From NCBI GenBank assembly GCA_944390995.1, contig CALXSA010000021.1:1-21274 (forward strand): a DNA stretch of 21,274 nt, written 5' to 3'. Positions 15,906-21,274 of this stretch are shown here, one piece after another. The DNA is from an uncultured Clostridia bacterium. GTDB taxonomy: Bacteria; Bacillota_A; Clostridia; TANB77; CAG-508. How positions within the stretch are numbered: the stretch's first letter is position 1; every line of letters starts with the position of its first letter. The translations under genes and the position numbers were made by a program. The notes beneath the pieces were generated by a model that worked only from the letters and a program-made list of their open reading frames with translations, made no database searches and was not told where the DNA came from.

Positions 15906-17604
15906 TTATCCATTTGGATATTTCCATTTCATGCTAATATGCTCTTGCTTGTCCTCTCTTTTGGTATCAAGGAAATCTGGCCTTTTTTCTTTCTTCCACA
16001 TTGGAGAGTTAAAAAAACCATGAAAGACGTTTCCTTTTGTAGGAATGTATGGGTCCAAATATGAGACCCCAAAAGATTGAATTTTAGTAGCAATAAAAAG
16101 ATGAATAATTGCACCAAATGCAATTCCTAAAAAACCAGCCAAATACCCGAGTATGATGTATGCAAACCTTGCGACCCTGCAATGGAATGCTAGATAGTAA
16201 TCTGGAATAGCAAAAGAAGTTATGCCTGTTATGGCTACAATAATAATTAATATAGGGCTAACAATACCTGCATCTACAGCAGCCTGACCTATAATCAGGG
16301 CGCCGGATAATTCCAATAGTTGGCCCCACTGGAGTAGGTACACGTATTCCAGCCTCTCGTATTAATTCAAACGAAAGCTCCATTATAATTATTTCAAAAA
16401 TAATTGAGAATGGCACGCTCGAGCGGGAGGCAACGATTGCAAAGAGCAGTTCAGTTGGAATGAATTCCTGATGAAAACTGGTTATAGCAACATAAATTCC
16501 GGGCAATAGCAAAGTTATTAGAAATGCTGCAATTCTTATAATTTTTAATAAATTTGCAAATTGGAATTTTAAATTGTTATCCTCAGGCGACTCCAAAAAG
16601 TCTGGGAACGTTGCAGGAACTATTAGAGCGTAAGGACTTCCATTTACAAGTACTACAACACGTCCCTCAAGCAAATGAGATGATGCTTTATCAGGCCTTT
16701 CAGTCGCTATAATCTGTGGCAAGCTATATTTTCCATTATCCTCTAGTAAATGCTCAAGTTGACCAGACGAGACCAAATAATCAATATTTATATTATTTAA
16801 CCTATACTTTGCCTCGGCGACTAAATCGTCATTGGCAATATTTTTCATGTAGCACAATGCACAAACCGTTTTGCTAATTTTTCCAACCTTCAAATTTTCT
16901 ATTATTAAATTCTCGTTGTTAATAATTCGCCTAATTAGAGAGGTATTAACACGTATGCTCTCGATAAAAGCCTCTTGAGGTCCGCGAATTACCACCTCAT
17001 TTTCTGGTTTAGAAACACTTCTTGTTTTAAAACCCTTAACGTCAATATCAAATGCAATATTTAATGTATCTATAAAAAGTGCACAATTTCCAATGTTTAC
17101 ACTAGAGAAAATATCCTCAAAAGTACTTACCTCTTTTATATTATTTTGAGGAAGCAAACAATTTAAAATATATTCCTTAATATTAAATTTTTTGACTTTT
17201 CTTACAGTAATATTATTAGTAACCGCCTCTGAAATAATTTGGTTTTGGCTACCTTCAAAGGAATTCGCAGTATTCTTAAGCATCAGGGGCTTTAAAACAT
17301 AGTTATTCACCAAGTCAGTATCAACCATTCCATCTATAAAAAGTAGAAAAGCTCTGTACTGCTTATTTCTGGCACTCAAAGTGAACTCTCTTAAGCAAAT
17401 GTCACTATTAATTAGCAAATTGTATTTAACTCGAATATATTCAATATTTACATCTATACTAGGAAAAATATCTTTAACCTCAGAAAATTCTTCAATTTCG
17501 GCCTCGTTTATGCTATCAGAAGAAGAAACAGCAGGAAGCTCAAAGTGTGCCTGAGAATCTTCCAAAGGAAAAAATATTTTCTTAAAAGTATCAGCGAATT
17601 TCAT
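15906..17604 (-). pseudogene. GerA-type spore germination protein with a one-base frameshift
   Basis: The A subunit of the germinant receptor has a cytoplasmic N-terminal domain and several membrane helices. The family motif RGPQEAFIESIRVNTSLIRRI and the TM-region motif RVPTPVGPTIGI are both present. After codon 433 (ATC at 16308-16306) the frame meets one extra C on the minus strand (G at 16305 or 16306 on plus) and terminates soon after in a nonsense tail. Removing one base joins it to the second frame, GALIIGQAAVDAGIVSPILIIIVAITG, which is exactly how the family continues. The restored protein would be 565 aa. It is either a real inactivating mutation or an assembly error. The ATG at 17604 is chosen for GAAAGGG 9 nt upstream over a TTG at 17622. 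Confidence 0.85.
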
Positions 17605-17657
17605 CAATAACAACCCTTTCAAACATAAATTTTAAATTATATAAATAATAGATATAG

Positions 17658-17867
17658 AATTAAAAGTCCGCTCCATCTTGCTGGTACACATATTTTGTCC
17701 GCTCCATGTTTTCGCGGGAACAAATCGACGAAGTCGCCATTTGTTCATGCCGATTTGAGTTTCCGACTATAAGTCGGAAATCTCAAAGGCAAAGGCGATT
17801 GTAGCCATTTTTTAGTTAAAGAAAATCTTATTTTCTTTAACTAAAAAATATGTGTCCCACGTGGAGC
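17658..17867 (+). repeat. Structured intergenic element B, copy 1
   Basis: It lies between divergent gerA and the 18022 gene. The hairpin GAACAAA...TTTGTTC (17718-17746) contains CGAC/GTCG. TGCCGATTTGAG then opens a second hairpin with TTTCCGAC/GTCGGAAA (about 17759-17780), closed by CTCAAAGGCA. A shared GGCGATTGTAGCC follows. Next comes a perfect 20-bp stem with CTT loop (17807-17826 and 17830-17849). Outer arms ACACATATTTT (17686-17696)/AAAATATGTGT (17845-17855) and GCTCCA (17670-17675)/TGGAGC (17862-17867) enclose it. GTCCGCTCCAT also occurs as a direct repeat at 17666 and 17697. No coding potential is seen. The plus-strand orientation is defined by its match to copy 2. Confidence 0.75.
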
Positions 17868-17959
17868 TACTTACTAATTAAAATTAAATGTGATTAGTAC
17901 ATATTTTTTCCTAAAAAGAAAAAAATATGTATAAAAATGTATTAAATATTTAAAATTTA

Positions 17960-17968
17960 TGTTATACT
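17960..17968 (+). promoter_or_regulatory. Extended -10 promoter for the 18022-18714 gene
   Basis: TGTTATACT (17960-17968) fits an extended -10 element (TGnTATAMT), with only a weak -35 (TATTAA at 17940-17945). It lies about 54 nt upstream of the chosen start. Confidence 0.5.
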
Positions 17969-18021
17969 AAGAAGCAAGGAACATCTTAAAGATGAAAAAA
18001 TATATAAAAAGGAGGAAATTT

Positions 18022-18714
18022 ATGAAAGCGAGTAACATTATAATATTTGTATTAGTAATTATAGCTGTTGTGGGAATAATCGGATATGCAGTTTGGAAAG
18101 CAGACACAAGAGAAGGAGCCGATGAAAACCAATTAGCGACAAATGAGACAACAGAAAACTTGGAAATAACAAAACCAGAGGCACAGAATGAGCAATCAGG
18201 AAATTTAATAATCACAGACCCATCAGGAAACCAAATTAATACAAACAGCACTGACAACAATAACACTAGTGTTCAACTTCAAAATTATGTAGGAGATTGG
18301 TTTGTAAGCGAGGAAACATATAGAAATGCAGAAAGAATAGACGAGATATTAGACCAAAGAGAGGACAACCTTATAACAGACCAAGAATTTCAAAGACAAA
18401 TGGAATCTGAAATTAATAATGATGTAGCAGAATTGGATGTTGAATACTATAGAAATGGACAAATAAGATTTGACTTTACATTAACAAGTCCAGCTCCAAC
18501 CCAGAGAGAAGGAAAAATAGACGATATGGTAGTAAACATAGATGAAAATGTAGGAACATTTACTTACACAGACAATTGGGGAACAAGCGGAAACGGAACA
18601 ATTACACTAGGCGACAACCAAATAACATTAAAACTAGAAACAACAAAAGCATCTCAAGGAGCATTATGGGGAGTAGAAGGCATTTATACTTTCTCATATA
18701 AAAGAATAGACTAA
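18022..18714 (+). CDS. Membrane-anchored protein with C-terminal beta-rich domain, unknown function
   Basis: The family is not recognised. The 230-aa protein has an N-terminal signal-anchor (about residues 5-23) without a lipobox Cys, then an Asn/Thr/Glu/Gln-rich linker (about 30-86). A compact domain starts at YVGDWFVSEETY, includes a predicted helical hairpin (IDEILDQREDNLITDQEFQ) and continues with alternating polar and hydrophobic strands to YTFSYKRID, suggesting a small lipocalin-like barrel on the outer surface. The start is the ATG with AAAAAGGAGG 6 nt upstream; the upstream ATG at 17992 would place that site inside the coding region. It converges on spoIVA. The stop codon runs straight into a dispersed repeat. 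Confidence 0.7.
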   Translation: MKASNIIIFVLVIIAVVGIIGYAVWKADTREGADENQLATNETTENLEITKPEAQNEQSGNLIITDPSGNQINTNSTDNNNTSVQLQNYVGDWFVSEETYRNAERIDEILDQREDNLITDQEFQRQMESEINNDVAELDVEYYRNGQIRFDFTLTSPAPTQREGKIDDMVVNIDENVGTFTYTDNWGTSGNGTITLGDNQITLKLETTKASQGALWGVEGIYTFSYKRID

Positions 18715-18776
18715 TTTCGTTTTGGGGACAGGTCTCACAGCGAAAAAAAATTTCGTTTTAGGGACAGGTCTTAGAA
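18713..18776. repeat. Two more GGGGACAGGTCTCA repeat units at a gene's 3' end
   Basis: The first, partial unit (18713-18740) begins inside the TAA stop of the upstream gene with AATTTCGTTTTGGGGACAGG. The second (18741-about 18776) has CGAAA...TTTCG followed by TTTTAGGGACAGGTCTTA. They match the three units at 12888-12991. Confidence 0.8.
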
Positions 18777-18778
18777 TG

Positions 18779-18828
18779 AAAAAGTGTCCAAAACTTGCAA
18801 CTTTTGCAAGTTTTGGACACTTCTTTTT
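18779..18828. terminator. Perfect 17-bp bidirectional terminator hairpin
   Basis: Bases 18784-18800 (GTGTCCAAAACTTGCAA) pair perfectly with 18804-18820 around a CTT loop, flanked by an A-run (18779-18783) and TTCTTTTT (18821-18828). It can serve the plus-strand gene and, with the A-run read as T on minus, the convergent spoIVA transcript. Confidence 0.82.
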
Positions 18829-18956
18829 AAAATTATAGGAAATTGCATTTCCTATAATTTTAAAAGGGCTACAATCGCCATCGCCTTTGAGATTTCCTCC
18901 TTTTAGTCGGAAACTCAAATCGGCACGAACAAAGAGCGACCAAGGTCGCTTTGTTC
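18825..18956 (-). repeat. Structured intergenic element B, copy 2 (inverted)
   Basis: Read on the minus strand from 18956: the hairpin GAACAAAGCGACC/GGTCGCT...TTTGTTC, then GTGCCGATTTGAGTTTCCGAC, GGAAATCTCAAAGGC and GGCGATTGTAGCC as in copy 1. A perfect 19-bp stem follows (18825-18843 with 18847-18865 in plus coordinates). That stem is at the same place as the 20-bp stem of copy 1 but unrelated in sequence. The first hairpin also shows paired differences relative to copy 1. It lies between the terminator and the spoIVA stop. Confidence 0.75.
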
Positions 18957-18976
18957 TTAGTTTTTTCTTCAGGCTT

Positions 18977-20458
18977 TTAAAGAATGATGCAAATTAGTCC
19001 ACCGCTGCCTTCGTTTACAATACGTTCTAGCGTTTCTTGAAGTTTGGCCTGTGCGTCTATAGGCATTTTTGCAAGTTTCGTTTGCAAGCCTTCATTAACA
19101 AGTTCGTGTAAGCTTCTTCCGAAGATGTTTGATTCCCATATTTTTGTTGGGTCGTCTTCAAAGTTAGAAAGTAGATAATTTACCAATTCTTCAGACTGCT
19201 TTTCGCTGCCAACTATAGGAGAAACTTCAGTCTCTATTTCCGCTTTTATGAGGTGTATGCTTGGTGCGCGGGCTCTTAGTTTTACTCCAAACCTAGTTCC
19301 TTGTTTAATTATTTCTGGCTCGTCAAGTATTAGCTCATCAATTGAAGGTGTAACAATTCCATATCCTGTAGCTTTTACTTCTTCTAATGCGTTCGCAATT
19401 TTGTCGTACTCTTTTTTGGTTTCAGCAAGTGTGGTTATTGTAGAGAATAAATCTCCCTCATTATTTATTTCAACTCCAGATATTTCGGTTAGGACTTTAT
19501 AGAATAGTTCATCATATAAGTTGATTGATACATTAACTGTGCCTTCACCAAGCCTAATTTCATTTACAACAGTTTTATTTATTACTTGAGTGCTTTGCAA
19601 CTTGGCAATTCCAGTATCTACCTGTTTTAAAATACTTACATTAGAAAATGCTTCTTTTATTTCATTGTACAATTCTTCTTTTAACCAGTGAGAATCTGCC
19701 AAACCATCAACCCATTTTGGAAAATTAATGTTCATTTTCTCGATAGGGAATTCGTATAGAATTCTACCGAATATGTCGTTAATATCCTCCATGTCTAGCC
19801 TTGAACAATCAGTTGGAATAACAGAGGTCTGGTATTTTTCCTCTAATTCCTTTGCTAGCTCTTTTGTGTAATCAGAAAATGGGTCGTCGGAATTTAAAAC
19901 AATAACAAATGGCTTATGTAATTCTTTTAGTTCTTTTACAACTCTTTCCTCAGCTGAAACATAGTCCTCTCTAAGAATATCTGTTATACTTCCGTCAGTT
20001 GTTACTAAAATGCCAATTGTTGAGTGTTCCTCAATAACCTTTTTTGTGCCTATTTCCGCAGCTTGCTCAAAAGGTATTTCTTCGTCGAACCAAGGAGTTT
20101 TAACCATTCTAGGCATGTCATCTTCTAGATAACCAATAGCGTTGTTTACCAGGTAGCCAACACAATCAACCAAGCGAGTTTTTAATTTTAAATTATCACC
20201 AATAGTAATTTCTACAGCTTCGTTAGGAACAAACTTTGGCTCAGTAGTCATTATAGTTCTACCACCAGCGCTTTGAGGAAGCTCGTCACGAGCGCGCTCT
20301 TTCTTGTATTCGTTTTCAATATTTGGAATAACAAGTAAGTCCATAAATCTTTTAATAAAAGTAGATTTTCCAGTTCTTACAGGTCCTACTACGCCAACGT
20401 AGATGTCGCCTTGAGTACGGTTCGCTATATCCTGATATAATTTTAAATTTTCTTCCAT
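18977..20458 (-). CDS. spoIVA: Stage IV sporulation protein A, coat morphogenetic ATPase
   Basis: Cytoskeletal ATPase that polymerises on the outer forespore membrane and forms the basement layer of the spore coat. The 493 aa match the usual length. The N-terminus reads LYQDIANRTQGDIYVGVVG. Walker A is GPVRTGKST (25-33), sensor threonines are at 71-72 in GGRTIMTTEP, and the Walker B Asp98 is in TRLVDCVGY. The C-terminus ends in the family-typical glycine-rich, hydrophobic GSGGLICIIL, which is needed for membrane anchoring in the B. subtilis protein. AAGGGGG lies 13 nt upstream of the ATG. The presence of an intact spoIVA indicates an endospore-forming lineage. Confidence 0.97.
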   Translation of the reverse strand: MEENLKLYQDIANRTQGDIYVGVVGPVRTGKSTFIKRFMDLLVIPNIENEYKKERARDELPQSAGGRTIMTTEPKFVPNEAVEITIGDNLKLKTRLVDCVGYLVNNAIGYLEDDMPRMVKTPWFDEEIPFEQAAEIGTKKVIEEHSTIGILVTTDGSITDILREDYVSAEERVVKELKELHKPFVIVLNSDDPFSDYTKELAKELEEKYQTSVIPTDCSRLDMEDINDIFGRILYEFPIEKMNINFPKWVDGLADSHWLKEELYNEIKEAFSNVSILKQVDTGIAKLQSTQVINKTVVNEIRLGEGTVNVSINLYDELFYKVLTEISGVEINNEGDLFSTITTLAETKKEYDKIANALEEVKATGYGIVTPSIDELILDEPEIIKQGTRFGVKLRARAPSIHLIKAEIETEVSPIVGSEKQSEELVNYLLSNFEDDPTKIWESNIFGRSLHELVNEGLQTKLAKMPIDAQAKLQETLERIVNEGSGGLICIIL

Positions 20459-20502
20459 TAATCAAATAACCCCCTTAAAAATGTTTGTACTAAACTTTAT
20501 TT

Positions 20503-20532
20503 AATGTATATTAAGTTATTTCAAAGTTATGA
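20503..20532 (-). promoter_or_regulatory. Possible sigmaE promoter of spoIVA
   Basis: On the minus strand, TCATAAC (20532-20526), 15 nt, then TATACATT (20510-20503) resembles the sigmaE pattern (TCATATT and CATACAAT-like), about 45 nt before the ATG. spoIVA is sigmaE-dependent in B. subtilis, which supports but does not prove this. Confidence 0.4.
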
Positions 20533-20576
20533 CTAAATAGAAAAAAAATTTCGTTATCTAGCAAAAAATTGTCTGC

Positions 20577-20605
20577 TTGCCAAAAAAATAATAATGTGAT
20601 AAAAT
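20577..20605 (+). promoter_or_regulatory. SigmaA-type promoter of glmU
   Basis: TTGCCA (20577-20582), a 17-nt spacer and TAAAAT (20600-20605), about 66 nt upstream of the glmU ATG. Confidence 0.65.
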
Positions 20606-20670
20606 AGAGGCATTTAAAAGAGGAAAGCATAAAATATTAGTAAAATCACAAAAAAGGAGTAGTGAGTTAT

Positions 20671-21274
20671 ATGGAAAATAATATAATGGCAATAGTAATG
20701 GCAGCAGGAAAAGGAACTAGAATGAAATCGAAAAAATCAAAATTAGTACAAAAAATTTATGGTAAAGAAATTGTAAAAAGAGCAGTGGAAAATGCACAAA
20801 AGGCGGGAGTTCACGAAATTGTTGCCGTGGTTGGATATATGAAAGAAGAAGTCATGGCAGTTTTAGGAGATAGTGTAAAATATGCTTTCCAAGAAGAAAT
20901 GCTAGGAACTGGTCATGCTGTAATTCAAGCTAAGGAGTTTTTAAAGGGAAAGAAAGGAAAAATATTGGTGCTAAATGGTGATGTGCCATTAATTAGACCA
21001 GAAACTTTAAATAAATTATTAGAAAAAAGCATTGAAAACAAAGAATATGCAACACTTTTGACAGCAATTTATGACAACCCAACTGGATATGGTAGAATTG
21101 TAAGAGATGAAGGCGGAAATATAGAGGCTATAGTTGAGGAAAAGGATACAACAGAAGAACAAAAGGAAATAAAAGAAATTAATGCAGGAATATATTGTTT
21201 TGATATAGAGGAGTTGTTATTGGCACTAGATAAAATTGAGCCAAACAATGCGCAAGGAGAGTACTATTTAACAG
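20671..21274 (+). CDS. glmU: UDP-GlcNAc pyrophosphorylase (GlmU), 3' end outside window
   Basis: The N-terminal uridylyltransferase domain makes UDP-GlcNAc from UTP and GlcNAc-1-P for peptidoglycan synthesis. The visible 201 residues show the nucleotide-binding loop AAGKGTRMKSKKSK, with Arg17 and Lys24 at catalytic positions. They also show QEEMLGTGHA (74-83), the metal-binding NGDVPLI with Asp104, GYGRIVRD and INAGIYCFD. The C-terminal acetyltransferase beta-helix, if present, is beyond the window, so bifunctionality cannot be confirmed. AAAAAGGAG lies 11 nt before the ATG; an in-frame ATG at 20686 is less likely. Confidence 0.92.
   Translation, partial: MENNIMAIVMAAGKGTRMKSKKSKLVQKIYGKEIVKRAVENAQKAGVHEIVAVVGYMKEEVMAVLGDSVKYAFQEEMLGTGHAVIQAKEFLKGKKGKILVLNGDVPLIRPETLNKLLEKSIENKEYATLLTAIYDNPTGYGRIVRDEGGNIEAIVEEKDTTEEQKEIKEINAGIYCFDIEELLLALDKIEPNNAQGEYYLT

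Noticed and set aside
17640..17700. SigmaG promoter for the ger operon
   Set aside because: I looked for TGAATA and CATACTA-like boxes upstream of gerA on the minus strand and found no convincing pair.
18694..18918. Minus-strand frame through the 18713-18776 repeats and hairpins
   Set aside because: It translates repeats (RPVPKTK twice) and terminator palindromes; no ribosome binding site, not a credible gene.

Overview
The window looks like chromosomal DNA of an AT-rich, spore-forming member of the Clostridia, probably an uncultured gut lineage. The reasons are the very A/T-rich codon use, strong GGAGG-type ribosome binding sites, SpoIVA, a GerA/GerB/GerC germinant-receptor operon, DUF1189, DUF421/DUF4363, and SecG followed by RNase R. 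No prophage, CRISPR array, tRNA or rRNA is visible.

Layout: (1) 1-2695, plus strand: a DUF1189-type membrane protein (5' end outside the window), then a divergent FtsH. (2) 3029-3880, minus: an RluA-family pseudouridine synthase. (3) 4054-8223, plus: two abutting half-transporters forming a heterodimeric type IV ABC exporter, behind a perfect-consensus promoter. (4) 8553-8918, minus: a small holin-like membrane protein. (5) 9326-10488, plus: DUF421 and DUF4363 membrane proteins. (6) 10644-12906, plus: secG and rnr. (7) 13273-17604, minus: germinant-receptor operon gerA-gerB-gerC plus a small two-helix membrane protein; gerA carries a one-base frameshift. (8) 18022-18714, plus: an unrecognised membrane-anchored protein. 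(9) 18977-20458, minus: spoIVA. (10) 20671 to the end, plus: glmU, truncated by the window edge.

The most unusual content is intergenic. Three copies of one structured element (A1 2701-3030, A2 8236-8486, A3 12992-13268) each fill a gap between convergent genes. They share two conserved boxes around a central hairpin, plus a small covarying hairpin. Each copy is enclosed by long inverted arms that are unrelated in sequence between copies yet complementary within each copy. A second family (B1 about 17658-17867, plus; B2 about 18825-18956, minus) shows the same logic: a conserved multi-hairpin core joined to a 19-20 bp perfect stem whose sequence differs between copies. A third family, a ~35-nt repeat around GGGGACAGGTCTCA, sits in tandem exactly at the 3' ends of rnr and of the 18022-18714 gene and even supplies the last codons of rnr.

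Functionally, the genes cover envelope proteolysis and secretion (FtsH, SecG), export (ABC pair), RNA turnover and modification (RNase R, RluA-like), spore germination and coat assembly (Ger proteins, SpoIVA) and cell-wall precursor synthesis (GlmU).
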